Of a stretch of DNA of 44,284 nucleotides, positions 27,709 to 37,257 are shown piece by piece. The stretch covers positions 1-44,284 of the forward strand of contig JANXUJ010000132.1 of assembly GCA_025356295.1 (NCBI GenBank). Reading direction: 5' to 3'. Every line of letters begins with the position of its first letter. The first letter of the stretch is position 1. The translations under genes were made by a program, and so were the position numbers. The stretch comes from Cyanobacteriota bacterium (lineage in GTDB: Bacteria; Cyanobacteriota; Cyanobacteriia; Pseudanabaenales; Pseudanabaenaceae). The notes under the pieces are model-generated. The model did not search any database. It saw only the letters and a program-made list of their open reading frames with translations, and was not told where the DNA came from.

Positions 27709-28617
27709 TTGATGCGCCAGTTTCCCGTTATTCTTATTCCGCCAGAAGTGCAACGAATCGCTCAGTCTATGCCCGTTGCACCTGAGTTTAAGATCGAGTT
27801 GCCAAGCGTACCTGCTTATCGTCAGCCTAAGCCCGTTCATATTAAAGAGGCGCTCTTTCTGACGAGCGGTCTAGTTGTAATCGTGGCTCTAGTCGCTTTA
27901 GCGGCTAAGGAGTTAGGAATAATTTTGCTGATCGTGGGCGCGATCGCCATTGTGTTTCGGGTCAGGTTTCAATTTCAGTCTTATAATCGACGGTGTAAAA
28001 AACATCAGGACACTCTAGAGCGATATTTAGGTAAATTAAAGGCTTATTCTTTAGAAGAAGTTGGGTATCAGCGTCAATTAGCGATCGCCCATGCGCCAGA
28101 GAGAGTACTTGAGTTTCGGCATCAGCAGTTTCGTGATTTTTTCAAAAGGCTGCCTTATTACGAAAATGCGATCGCCTTAAACCAAGTCCGAAATAATTTT
28201 GGCAATGTTCAATCAACAGATGAACAATCCATTGAAGGAGTTATTTACTATTTTGGGATTACTCTACAACAGCATTTATCGGGAACCCTCTATCAAAGAA
28301 TGAAGTTACCAATCCCCAGTATTGACTATGATTGGGAACCCGCATTAGCTTATATCGATCCTGCGTTTAACTTACACATCGCGATCGACATGAGTTTGGA
28401 TTCGGAAAATGCCGCAATCGTCATGCGGAATGATTTAGCAGAACGTTTTTTGGTTGATTTAGGTTGGATTATTATCAAATTTTCTCAGGAACAGATTTTA
28501 CAAAACTCAATTGAATGTTGTAAAGAATTTGCCAAGTTACTTGATCGACTAAGCATCGATAAGACTGTATTACCAAACTTTATCGATACTCCTGATCTCT
28601 TGCCAGTAAAGCGCTAA
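27709..28617 (+). CDS. Hypothetical membrane-associated protein
   Basis: 302-aa ORF with hydrophobic hairpin 'ALFLTSGLVVIVALVALAAKELGIILLIVGAIAIVFRVRF'. The 27709 ORF start is a non-ATG codon; exact start uncertain. Confidence 0.75.
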   Translation: MMRQFPVILIPPEVQRIAQSMPVAPEFKIELPSVPAYRQPKPVHIKEALFLTSGLVVIVALVALAAKELGIILLIVGAIAIVFRVRFQFQSYNRRCKKHQDTLERYLGKLKAYSLEEVGYQRQLAIAHAPERVLEFRHQQFRDFFKRLPYYENAIALNQVRNNFGNVQSTDEQSIEGVIYYFGITLQQHLSGTLYQRMKLPIPSIDYDWEPALAYIDPAFNLHIAIDMSLDSENAAIVMRNDLAERFLVDLGWIIIKFSQEQILQNSIECCKEFAKLLDRLSIDKTVLPNFIDTPDLLPVKR

Positions 28618-28715
28618 TTTGCTAATACGCTATATTATCTATTGAGGCATAAAAGTTTTTGAAAGCGCAAAGCGCTATATTATCTAATCAGGTCAATGGA
28701 TAAGAGTACTTGCCC

Positions 28716-29138
28716 ATGAATGCAGTCGAACAAGCTAAAACTGTTGAAGTAACCACAAAAATCGCCACTATTGTCAACTTATTTAAAGCCAAGTATCCAG
28801 CTGCACGTTCTGACCTAAAACCTTGGCTAAATAACCCAGATACACGCAAATTACTTGATCCTGATTCCATTGATGTAAGCTTCCATTTCCCTGGGGTAAG
28901 CTGGCGGCTTAAAGTTCGCAGCATTCTATTTCAAATTCGATTATACGAAGACCCCGTTGATGGAGATTTGCGAGCGATCGGGATTGAAGCTAGCGGACAT
29001 GACTATCGAGGCGAACGCTGGCGATTTTCGACAGTAGACAACTGGCAGTTCTTAGGCGATACCATGCCAATGGATGACGGAGTCGAAAACTTACGCGAGT
29101 TTAGTCGTCAAACCCTAGATGTGTTTAATCACAAGTAG
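28716..29138 (+). CDS. Conserved hypothetical protein
   Basis: ATG at 28716; compact single ORF 'KYPAARSDLKPWLNNPDTRKLLDPDSIDVSFHFPGVSWRLKVRSILFQIRLYEDP'. Confidence 0.7.
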   Translation: MNAVEQAKTVEVTTKIATIVNLFKAKYPAARSDLKPWLNNPDTRKLLDPDSIDVSFHFPGVSWRLKVRSILFQIRLYEDPVDGDLRAIGIEASGHDYRGERWRFSTVDNWQFLGDTMPMDDGVENLREFSRQTLDVFNHK

Positions 29139-29167
29139 CTTTCACAACATGGCTGAATCAGCGATCG

Positions 29168-29713
29168 CTAATTTAGGCTATTTCTCCATTTTGCTAATTG
29201 AGCTTTAGTCGCACTATCGATTCGATTTCCCAAGAGATTATTAGTATTTGCCTTTTGATTCTTTTGACGGCTCTGCACTGATCGCATAGTTGCTTCCACT
29301 TCTTGTTCAAATGCTGAGGCAGATAGCCACTCGGCTCCAAAGCCGACTGCGGTTAGCTGCTGGGCGCGATCGGAAGTCACCACAATAATTCTTTTTAAAT
29401 GCCTGAGCGGATCGCGCCTATATTTGCCACATTGACGTTCGATATAAGTATCCGCAGTCTCGTTGTGATCGGTGAAGTATAACCGCAGATTTTTGGTGAT
29501 TTTTTCGACTTTGGCAGGTGTTGCTTGCACATAGGCATCAAATACTAATGTCGTCTTATAGCCGTGATAAGCGCTAAAGTTAACCATCGCCTCGGTTAAA
29601 TGCGATCGCGCAATGTCAAACCCTTGCAAATCTCGAATTTCTTGCAAGTGCCTCCAAAAGCCAATCACGTTATAACCGTCCACCAACATAACTGGTGGAT
29701 ATTCCGCAGACAT
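29168..29713 (-). CDS. NYN domain RNase-like protein (YacP/Rae1 family)
   Basis: 'VMLVDGYNVIGFWRHLQEI...KTTLVFDAYVQATPAKVEKITKNLRLYFTDHNETADTYIERQCGKYRRDPLRHLKRIIVVTSDRAQQLTAVGFGAEWLSASAFEQEV'. Confidence 0.9.
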   Translation of the reverse strand: MSAEYPPVMLVDGYNVIGFWRHLQEIRDLQGFDIARSHLTEAMVNFSAYHGYKTTLVFDAYVQATPAKVEKITKNLRLYFTDHNETADTYIERQCGKYRRDPLRHLKRIIVVTSDRAQQLTAVGFGAEWLSASAFEQEVEATMRSVQSRQKNQKANTNNLLGNRIDSATKAQLAKWRNSLN

Positions 29714-29893
29714 AATAATAGACCTTAGATAAAATTAGATAAAACTACTCACATTAATTTTGACACTAGAATTCGCAAATGTTGCGTTTCTTTCAGATAA
29801 AACAAGAAAATATAGTCTGCGCGGCGCGGTCTCCTTTCTCGGTTTGTTAGTGCGATAATAAGGCAGAAGTATTAGACGAAAACTCGAACGGTA

Positions 29894-31027
29894 ATGGCGA
29901 AAAATTCCTCTACGACAGCGCAAGTTGATAAGACAGCCTCAACCACACAAGCCTCAAAATCTAACATCAGTCCTGAGAAAAAGAAGGCACTCGATGCAAT
30001 CATGCAAAAAATCGAGAAGGATCATGGCAAAGGCGCGATCATGCGTCTGGGTGATGCCACGAATATGCGCGTTGAGACTGTCCCTAGCGGCGCATTACCC
30101 CTCGATTTAGCCCTCGGTGGTGGTCTACCCAAAGGACGCGTAATCGAAGTATATGGTCCCGAAAGCTCAGGTAAAACCACTTTAGTGCTTCATGCGATCG
30201 CCGAAGTCCAAAAGCGCGGCGGTATTGCCGCATTTGTTGACGCTGAACATGCCCTTGACCCCACTTATGCGGCGGCTGTCGGTGTTGATATTGATAACTT
30301 GCTGATTTCACAGCCAGACTCGGGCGAAATGGCGTTAGAAATTGTCGATAACCTCGTGAGATCGATGGCAGTCGATATTATCGCGATCGACTCAGTGGCG
30401 GCTCTTGTACCTCGCGCCGAAATCGAGGGTGAAATGGGAGCGACTCACGTTGGTTTACAAGCGCGATTGATGAGTCAAGCCCTCCGCAAAATCACCGCCA
30501 ATGTCGGTAGATCAAACTGCATCGTCATTTTCTTAAACCAATTGCGTCAAAAAATCGGCGTAACCTATGGCAGCCCTGAAGTAACCACAGGCGGAACAGC
30601 CCTCAAATTTTATGCCTCAGTACGGCTAGATATTCGCCGTATTCAGACTCTCAAAAAAGGCACAGAAGAGTATGGTATTCGCGCCAAAGTCAAAGTTGCG
30701 AAGAACAAAGTCGCGCCACCTTTTCGGATTGCCGAATTTGATATCATTTTCGGTAAAGGCATCTCTACAGTTGGTTGTCTTGTCGATCTTGCCGAAGAAA
30801 TGAGCATCATCGTCCGCAAGGGTGCTTGGTATAGCTACAAAGGCGACAACATCGGGCAAGGTCGAGACAACACAATCAAATACATGGAAGACAAGCCAGA
30901 ATTTGCTCAAGACATCGAAAAGCAGATTCGTGAAAAGTTAGCCGAAGGTGTGGCAGTTTCAGCGACTAAGGTCGTGCCTGAGGAGATTGAGCCTGAAGAT
31001 GATGAACTAACACCTGAAGATTTCTAA
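29894..31027 (+). CDS. recA: Recombinase RecA
   Basis: '[70 protein letters not shown]'. Confidence 0.99.
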   Translation: MAKNSSTTAQVDKTASTTQASKSNISPEKKKALDAIMQKIEKDHGKGAIMRLGDATNMRVETVPSGALPLDLALGGGLPKGRVIEVYGPESSGKTTLVLHAIAEVQKRGGIAAFVDAEHALDPTYAAAVGVDIDNLLISQPDSGEMALEIVDNLVRSMAVDIIAIDSVAALVPRAEIEGEMGATHVGLQARLMSQALRKITANVGRSNCIVIFLNQLRQKIGVTYGSPEVTTGGTALKFYASVRLDIRRIQTLKKGTEEYGIRAKVKVAKNKVAPPFRIAEFDIIFGKGISTVGCLVDLAEEMSIIVRKGAWYSYKGDNIGQGRDNTIKYMEDKPEFAQDIEKQIREKLAEGVAVSATKVVPEEIEPEDDELTPEDF

Positions 31028-31055
31028 AAAAAGGGCGCTTCGCGCCCTTTTTTTT
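31026..31055 (+). terminator. recA terminator
   Basis: AAAAAAAGGGCGC-TTC-GCGCCCTTTTTTTT. Confidence 0.85.
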
Positions 31056-31089
31056 GTAAAGAGCAAGAGTCTCCTTACCTACGCAGCGA

Positions 31090-33240
31090 TTAAAAAACTA
31101 ACATTTCACGGATTAGCCATTGATTATCTTTTCGTACTAAGTCGTACTCGACTGTGTAGCTAGCATCGGCTTTTGACGCGCCACGGTCAAGTTCGCCATT
31201 GTTAAAGTAATTACGAGATTCAGAAATTTTGGCTGTTACTTTAGCCTTGCTATCACCGTCAGGAACAACTTTATCAATCTCACTTGATTTTATTTGATAC
31301 TGCAAATAAGAGTTACTGGTTTTAAGTTCTTTAGCGCGAGCTTTCCAGTCGCTCAGAGCTGGCTCAGCCAAAATTTCCTCTAAGGTATTATCTTCATACT
31401 TGCTGCCAAGTGCTTTTGATTTGGTTGCTTGCCATGTTTCGATTAGCTTAGTGGCAGTTTCTTTGTCTAAGGGTCCTGCAATCGCGATCGCAACTGAAGC
31501 ATTAGTTTTGAACGATTCTACTAAAGGTGCAATCGGTTTTTCTAGGGTGACGAAAGCTTCTGAGCGCGGTGAGCTAGTTAAAGAGCGAAAAGCCCAAACA
31601 ACCAGCCATAGAGAGCCACTGACTAATGCGATCGCGATCGCAATTACGGCGACTAAACGACCGATATTAAATTTGCGTTTTGGCGATGAGGAATTAACTG
31701 GACGGTTAATTTCTCGGACAGCTTCATTAATATTTTTGACAATATTTCTCTCAGGAGAAGTATTACTGAGGCGGCGGGACTTAGGTAAATCTCGCGAAAT
31801 CTTATTATTGCTATGAGAATTACTATGAGATGCAGCAGAACGATCAATAACAGGAGTAGTGTATCTCTGAAATCGATTGGGAGGTTCAGGCGCATAAGTA
31901 GAAAGCTTTGGCTCAGTAACGGTTCTACTCGCAGGATCAAGATCATTACTTACGGCGGTGAGATCATCTAAAGAAGCGCTACCTCCCACAGGTGAACTCC
32001 ATTCTGAAGACATCGCACCAGTATTTGGTAACTCTTCCAGATATGCTTGCACTTGCTCATCCGCAAAGTAATCCTTGAGCGAGACAATTTGATGCATCAG
32101 ATCGCGAAAGTGCGGATAGACCTCTTCTTGCAACCAACTTTCGCTGTAAAGACACAATCCGGGTAATAGATCGGGAGCGCCTTCAGAATTTTGACGAATG
32201 AACGCGATTTGATCTTCTTCAGCACTGCTATTGATCGCCGCACTTGCCTCTTCAGTTTGTCCGAGCAGCAAAGCACATACGGCTTTTTCTAAGTAAATAT
32301 CTTGCTTGGCACTGAGCTTAACTAGAAGCCCCTTCGCACGGCGAATCAAAGCTGGCTGGCGCTGTGAAAAGCCACGCGCAATCAAGGCATAAACAGCTAA
32401 ATAAGTAGCAACTGAAGATGGACGGCGGGCTTCTTCTTCAAACAAAGTTTGCTGTTCGAGTGCGGTCATGTAGCTGCGTAGTTGCTGCATAAATCGCAAA
32501 AAGTCATCAATACCAAGACTAGAATAGTCGTTGCCTGAGCCATCAATTCCCCGTCTCGCATCAAGCATCTCTTGCAACAGCAACATACCTTTGCGCTGTT
32601 CATTAGTTTGGTTGTCAGGAGATGCTAATAATTCAAGAATGCGATAGGGACGTAGTCGAAATAGATCGGCTTGAATTTCGCTACGAATGCTCAGAAATAA
32701 GCCTTCTCGCAATAAAATTTCTTGGGCAGATTCCAGAGACATTGCTGCCGATTCATATTGTCCTTGTTTCCAATATTCGCGACCCAGCTCTAAATAGGAT
32801 AAAGACACTGAGAGTAGCAAGTCAGGATCGTGAGGAGATATCCTAGCGGACTGATACTCAGCTTCGTCAGGATCGTAATAGGGTTTGGCAAGAGCTAAGA
32901 CTTTCTCGGATTCACCGAGTTCATACAAAATCAGCAATAGTCCTGCAAAATCTTTTTCGTCAGCTTCAACTTGAGGTGGTAGCTTGGCAACTGGTTTGTC
33001 GAGAGATGGATCGCTAGTTTGATCATCTAAAGCAATGGTAGGTGTAATAGCGGCGCGATCGCCTTCAACCAAAATTTCATAAGCTTTATCAACAATGCGC
33101 TTGCGAGAGGCGATCGCGGCATCAGAATATTCACGCCTCGGCATAGAGAGCAGGCGATCGCGATGGGCTTGATGGATTTTATCTAGCCCTGACAGGTGTG
33201 TTAAACCAAGGATGCGATAACAGTCTAGGGGAACTCTCAC
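31090..33240 (-). CDS. ftn2: Cell division protein Ftn2/ZipN (ARC6-like; J-like N-terminus, TM, IMS domain)
   Basis: 'MRVPLDCYRILGLTHLSGLDKIHQAHRDRLLSMPRREYSDAAIASRKRIVDKAYEIL', single TM 'GRLVAVIAIAIALVSGSLWLVVWAF', C-terminal IMS-like 'ATKLIETWQATKSKALGSKYEDNTLEEILAEPALSDW'. Confidence 0.88.
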   Translation of the reverse strand: MRVPLDCYRILGLTHLSGLDKIHQAHRDRLLSMPRREYSDAAIASRKRIVDKAYEILVEGDRAAITPTIALDDQTSDPSLDKPVAKLPPQVEADEKDFAGLLLILYELGESEKVLALAKPYYDPDEAEYQSARISPHDPDLLLSVSLSYLELGREYWKQGQYESAAMSLESAQEILLREGLFLSIRSEIQADLFRLRPYRILELLASPDNQTNEQRKGMLLLQEMLDARRGIDGSGNDYSSLGIDDFLRFMQQLRSYMTALEQQTLFEEEARRPSSVATYLAVYALIARGFSQRQPALIRRAKGLLVKLSAKQDIYLEKAVCALLLGQTEEASAAINSSAEEDQIAFIRQNSEGAPDLLPGLCLYSESWLQEEVYPHFRDLMHQIVSLKDYFADEQVQAYLEELPNTGAMSSEWSSPVGGSASLDDLTAVSNDLDPASRTVTEPKLSTYAPEPPNRFQRYTTPVIDRSAASHSNSHSNNKISRDLPKSRRLSNTSPERNIVKNINEAVREINRPVNSSSPKRKFNIGRLVAVIAIAIALVSGSLWLVVWAFRSLTSSPRSEAFVTLEKPIAPLVESFKTNASVAIAIAGPLDKETATKLIETWQATKSKALGSKYEDNTLEEILAEPALSDWKARAKELKTSNSYLQYQIKSSEIDKVVPDGDSKAKVTAKISESRNYFNNGELDRGASKADASYTVEYDLVRKDNQWLIREMLVF

Positions 33241-33458
33241 TTTACTTTTCTACCCAAAACTTTAATTGCCAAAACTTTAATTGGAAGTGCCGATCTGAAC
33301 ACCGATAATGCCAACCTGTTTGCCTCTCAAAAAAGATGCCTAACATATCAATATTTGATTTAATGCACTCAAAAAATTGAGTACATTAAACGCCAGAATT
33401 ATACACTAAGATGCTTAATCTAGTGAAAAGAACTTAAGTTAAAAGTGGGCTTTATTAT

Positions 33459-34715
33459 TTAAGAATCAAGCGCGATCGCTTGATCAATTGCGAGTTTTTG
33501 ATTAAGACGAATTTGATAAGCCTGTAACTCTTTTGCTTTGAGTCCGCTAATAATACAAAAACTATCAACATCGATCCCACGCGCTAGCATCTCGATACAC
33601 CAAGTATGTCGGGCTTGATCGATCGCGAGTGGTGAGCCGTCAACATTCCGATAGGGACTTGTCCAACGCGTCCAGAATTGCTCGATTTCTTCTAAAGATA
33701 AAGACTCAAACATTGACTCAATGAGATGATTTTGCTGGTCATTTTGCTGGTCAATTTTTAAATCTTTTTTACGCGTTTTAAGATAGGCACTGAGGGGATT
33801 GTTAGTTGCCGATCCATAACGATGACCGAGAATTTTTTGGTTAAGTGGAACTGACCGCCCAGAGTTTCCAGTCGCGTCATTGGTAAATAAAATCCCATGA
33901 TTAGCCTGCTGCTGGTAGTCTTGGAGACGCAACTGAGTGATATCAATCGCCGCAATCCCTGCACCAAACAATAAATAAGCGATCGCATAGTCTTTCACCC
34001 CAGATTTTTTAGCTTGCAAAATAATTTCGCGGACTGTCTCGGTGGGAATATCCATAATCGGACGCAATGGGATTGAGCGCACTTGGCTGATGGGATTAAC
34101 CTCCTGCACAAACATATCGACCAAAGTACTCACAAACTCATCGCGATCGCGCCAAATCGTCTGCACATCACTGGTCAAAGTGATCACCGCATAACCCAAG
34201 ATGCAAGTATTTAACAAATTAGCCAACTTGAGTGGCGGTAAAGCATATTGCAGTCGCGAATTTGCGAGTACATCATGCATTGCTGTAGCGATCGTTTGAT
34301 TGACCTGATTAATCCCTTGCGCTAGAGCCTGACGGCTTTCGAGCGGATATTGTCCTGCCTCACCGACTAGCGATCGCACTAATTCAGGCACACTTTCAAT
34401 CGCCCGCAAAGAACTCTGAATATAATATTTAAGAAATCTGCGTAAATCGCTCTGACTAGAAATATCTGACACCATTTCTGCCACCACAAATGACTCTCCC
34501 GCTTGAGCCAACACCAAATATTTTTGCAGACATTCTTGCAAAACCGCTAACAACAAACCATGTTTATTGCCAAAATGGCGAAATAAAGTTACTTCATTAA
34601 CCTGAGCAAAATCAGCAATCTGGCGAGTAGTTGTCTCGGTAATCCCCTTGCTAGCAAACAACTCTAGCGCTGTATTCACGATGCGTTGTCGAGTCGGGAT
34701 TCGAGATACAGACAT
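33459..34715 (-). CDS. TetR/AcrR-type regulator with C-terminal tyrosine-recombinase-like domain (degenerate)
   Basis: N-terminus 'RIPTRQRIVNTALELFASKGITETTTRQIADFAQVNEVTLFRHFGNKHGLL' (TetR HTH); C-terminus 'AIAYLLFGAGIAAIDITQLRLQDY...GNSGRSVPLNQKIL...LAIDQARHTWCIEMLARGIDVDSFCIISGLKAKELQAYQI' resembles the phage-integrase catalytic fold. Confidence 0.8.
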   Translation of the reverse strand: MSVSRIPTRQRIVNTALELFASKGITETTTRQIADFAQVNEVTLFRHFGNKHGLLLAVLQECLQKYLVLAQAGESFVVAEMVSDISSQSDLRRFLKYYIQSSLRAIESVPELVRSLVGEAGQYPLESRQALAQGINQVNQTIATAMHDVLANSRLQYALPPLKLANLLNTCILGYAVITLTSDVQTIWRDRDEFVSTLVDMFVQEVNPISQVRSIPLRPIMDIPTETVREIILQAKKSGVKDYAIAYLLFGAGIAAIDITQLRLQDYQQQANHGILFTNDATGNSGRSVPLNQKILGHRYGSATNNPLSAYLKTRKKDLKIDQQNDQQNHLIESMFESLSLEEIEQFWTRWTSPYRNVDGSPLAIDQARHTWCIEMLARGIDVDSFCIISGLKAKELQAYQIRLNQKLAIDQAIALDS

Positions 34716-34740
34716 GAGAGTATGTACCATTGAGATGATT

Positions 34741-34757
34741 TGCAAGTGATACTTGCA
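34741..34757. promoter_or_regulatory. Palindromic operator candidate 1 (7-3-7)
   Basis: TGCAAGT-GAT-ACTTGCA, perfect inverted repeat 26 bp upstream of the TetR ATG. Confidence 0.75.
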
Positions 34758-34791
34758 TTATTACTTAAAAAGAGGTTAAACTTAATATAAT

Positions 34792-34808
34792 TGTAAGTGA
34801 TACTTGCA
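34792..34808. promoter_or_regulatory. Palindromic operator candidate 2
   Basis: TGTAAGT-GAT-ACTTGCA, one difference from site 1, 51 bp away, 34 bp upstream of the desaturase ATG. Confidence 0.75.
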
Positions 34809-34842
34809 TCCCCTCACCCTCCATTACCCTCTTAGTTATTCC

Positions 34843-35709
34843 ATGACCGTCACCACTGAAGTCATCTCCACTGAGCAAAAACTGAACTGGACAAACGTTG
34901 CCTTCTTCAGCGCTTTTCATATTGCAGCCCTAGCTGCGCCTTTTTACTTTTCATGGCAAGCTGTAGTGCTTACAGTTTTCTTGCATTGGCTATTTGGCAG
35001 CATCGGCATTTGTCTCGCGTATCACCGTATGCTCAGCCATCGCAGCTTTCAAGTGCCAAGGTGGTTAGAATACATCCTTACCACTATCGGTGCATTGGCA
35101 ATTCAGGGTGGACCTGTATTTTGGGTGGGTGGTCATCGTCAACATCATGGCTTTACTGAAGACAACCAAAAAGACCCTTACTCCGCAAATCGTGGCTTTT
35201 GGTTTAGCCACATCATGTGGATTATTCGGTCTAGACCAGAGCATTTTGAGCGTGAGAGCTATCAAAAGTTTGCCCCCGATCTTGCTGCTGACCCATACTA
35301 TGCGTTTTTAGATCGCTTCTTTCTATTATTGCAAGTTCCTCTTGGTTTCTTGATTTACTGGGTGGGCGAGCATATTTTTTCTGGACTAGGTGCATCATTC
35401 TTGGTCTATGGCGTGGCTGTACGCTCCGTTGTTCTCTGGCATAGCACTTGGCTAATTAATTCCGCCTGTCACAAATGGGGTTACAAAAACTTTAGTGAGA
35501 CTCCTGATCATTCCACAAATCTCTGGTGGGCGGCGATTTTGACCTATGGTGAGGGCTGGCACAACAATCATCATGCTTATCCTAAGTCGGCGCGGGCTGG
35601 TTTGAAATGGTGGGAGCTTGACCCAACTTGGGGCGTGATCAGTCTACTCCAAGCATTGGGACTAGCCAAAAAAGTCTATTTGCCTGAACCCTGGCAACCT
35701 AGCAAATAA
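34843..35709 (+). CDS. desC: Acyl-lipid delta-9-type fatty acid desaturase
   Basis: His boxes 'HRMLSHRS', 'HRQHHGFTE', 'HNNHHAYPKSAR'. Confidence 0.9.
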   Translation: MTVTTEVISTEQKLNWTNVAFFSAFHIAALAAPFYFSWQAVVLTVFLHWLFGSIGICLAYHRMLSHRSFQVPRWLEYILTTIGALAIQGGPVFWVGGHRQHHGFTEDNQKDPYSANRGFWFSHIMWIIRSRPEHFERESYQKFAPDLAADPYYAFLDRFFLLLQVPLGFLIYWVGEHIFSGLGASFLVYGVAVRSVVLWHSTWLINSACHKWGYKNFSETPDHSTNLWWAAILTYGEGWHNNHHAYPKSARAGLKWWELDPTWGVISLLQALGLAKKVYLPEPWQPSK

Positions 35710-35731
35710 GCGATCGCTTTACAAAATCAGC

Positions 35732-35770
35732 AAAATGAAAAGAGGGCGCTTTGCGCTCTCTTTTCATTTT
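35732..35770 (+). terminator. Desaturase terminator hairpin
   Basis: AAAATGAAAAGAGGGCGC-TTT-GCGCTCTCTTTTCATTTTT, one mismatch. Confidence 0.8.
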
Positions 35771-35896
35771 TGAAGCCATATTGCAGCAAAAATAGATACA
35801 TTGACAAAATTAGTAATGTGTCAACTTGATTAAATATTAATTAAATAAAAATTGATTAGATTAAAAGTCGGTTAATAAATTTGGACAGTCAAGCAT

Positions 35897-36310
35897 ATGG
35901 ATCATCGCCAGATTCGATTTAGCGATCGCCACGAAGAAGTTGATTTAGGGCAGTTACAAAGATTATTAAGAATTGGGGCATTTTGGGCAAAGGAGCGAAC
36001 CTTAGAAGGTTTAGCGATCGCGATCGCTAACTCTAATCCAGTTGTGACCGTATGGGATAGCGATCGCTTAATCGGACATGCTCGTGCCACGGGTGACGGC
36101 ATCTATCGAGCGACAATTTGGGATGTGGTAATCGATCCCGATTATCGAGGCGCAGGTCTAGGGCGGAAGTTAGTCCAAATGGTTTTGGCACACTCAAATA
36201 TTTGTAATGTCGAACGTGTTTATCTAATGACGACCCATCAGCAAGAATTTTACAAACACATTGGCTTTGACCAAAATAATTCGACTACTTTAGTTTTATC
36301 AAAGTCTTAA
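35897..36310 (+). CDS. GNAT family N-acetyltransferase
   Basis: 'VVTVWDSDRLIGHARATGDGIYRATIWDVVIDPDYRGAGLGRKLVQMVL...VERVYLMTTHQQEFYKHIGF'. Confidence 0.88.
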   Translation: MDHRQIRFSDRHEEVDLGQLQRLLRIGAFWAKERTLEGLAIAIANSNPVVTVWDSDRLIGHARATGDGIYRATIWDVVIDPDYRGAGLGRKLVQMVLAHSNICNVERVYLMTTHQQEFYKHIGFDQNNSTTLVLSKS

Positions 36311-36332
36311 GCCTACTTGCAAGTAGGCTTAA
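36307..36332. terminator. 26-bp perfect palindrome
   Basis: TTAAGCCTACTTGCAAGTAGGCTTAA at the end of the GNAT ORF. Confidence 0.5.
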
Positions 36333-36450
36333 TATAGTATTTGCAAATACTTTTAAAAATCACAACACATGCAAACATGTAGAGTAAGTATCTAAAAGAT
36401 ACATCACCTTCTATATGTTCCATTTATTCCAAGTGATTTGATGGGAGTCC

Positions 36451-37122
36451 ATGTTAGAAACTTCATATCAAAGTCAAAAACGCACCAGAAGCGAATTTGA
36501 ACGTCAATTACATCGACTAGAGCAAGACACTTTACGAATGGGCGCACTTGTTGAAAACTCATGCTTACTTGCTCATGTTGCCTTATTCGAGCGAGATATT
36601 GAATCGGCTACTCGTATTGACGCTCAAGACAAACAAATCGATCAAATCTATCGTCAAATTGAAACTGATTGCATTAGTCTGATTACCCTGCAATCACCAG
36701 TCGCCCGCGATATCAGGCTATTGAGTGCTTTGACGCAGCTAATTCGCGATATCGAACGGATTGGCGACTATGCCGAAAATCTGGGCGAAATTGCCATTAA
36801 GCTTTTCTCATATCCACCATCGCCTTACTTAGCTCAATTGCAAGTTATGTCTAACCGTTGTCGAGCGATGCTTGCCATGAGTTTAGAAGCATTAGCTAAT
36901 CTTGATGAAAATATTGGCTTGCAAGTCAAAGCTAAAGATGACGCAGTGGACGATGACTATAAGCAAATCTATGACCTGCTCGCCGCCCAAAGACTATTTG
37001 GCGAGCCGATGGAACCAGTAATGCTAATGGTATTGGCTATTCATCATTTAGAACGCATGGCAGATCATGCCACTAATGTCGGCATCCGCGTTGCTTATAT
37101 CGTCACTGGTAAACTTGGCTAA
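36451..37122 (+). CDS. phoU: Phosphate signalling complex protein PhoU
   Basis: 'FERQLHRLEQDTLRMGALVENSCLLAHVAL...DARDKQIDQIYRQIE.. LQSPVARDIRLLSALTQLIRDIERIGDYAENLGEIAI...HHLERMADHATNVG'-type PhoU repeats (EhxADxaxN). Confidence 0.93.
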   Translation: MLETSYQSQKRTRSEFERQLHRLEQDTLRMGALVENSCLLAHVALFERDIESATRIDAQDKQIDQIYRQIETDCISLITLQSPVARDIRLLSALTQLIRDIERIGDYAENLGEIAIKLFSYPPSPYLAQLQVMSNRCRAMLAMSLEALANLDENIGLQVKAKDDAVDDDYKQIYDLLAAQRLFGEPMEPVMLMVLAIHHLERMADHATNVGIRVAYIVTGKLG

Positions 37123-37257
37123 AACTTAAAAAAGCATAGTGTACTTTTTTGGGTTTTAGTTTCGGGTTTTAGTGGAAGTGAGCCTGTAGCAAGGTAATCT
37201 AGAAGTCAAGTGCTAAGAAGCACATGTGAACTATGTGGGAAATTTTTAAGGATTGCA

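Noticed and set aside
29735-29893. LexA/SOS box upstream of recA
   Set aside because: No convincing cyanobacterial LexA-type palindrome could be identified by eye.
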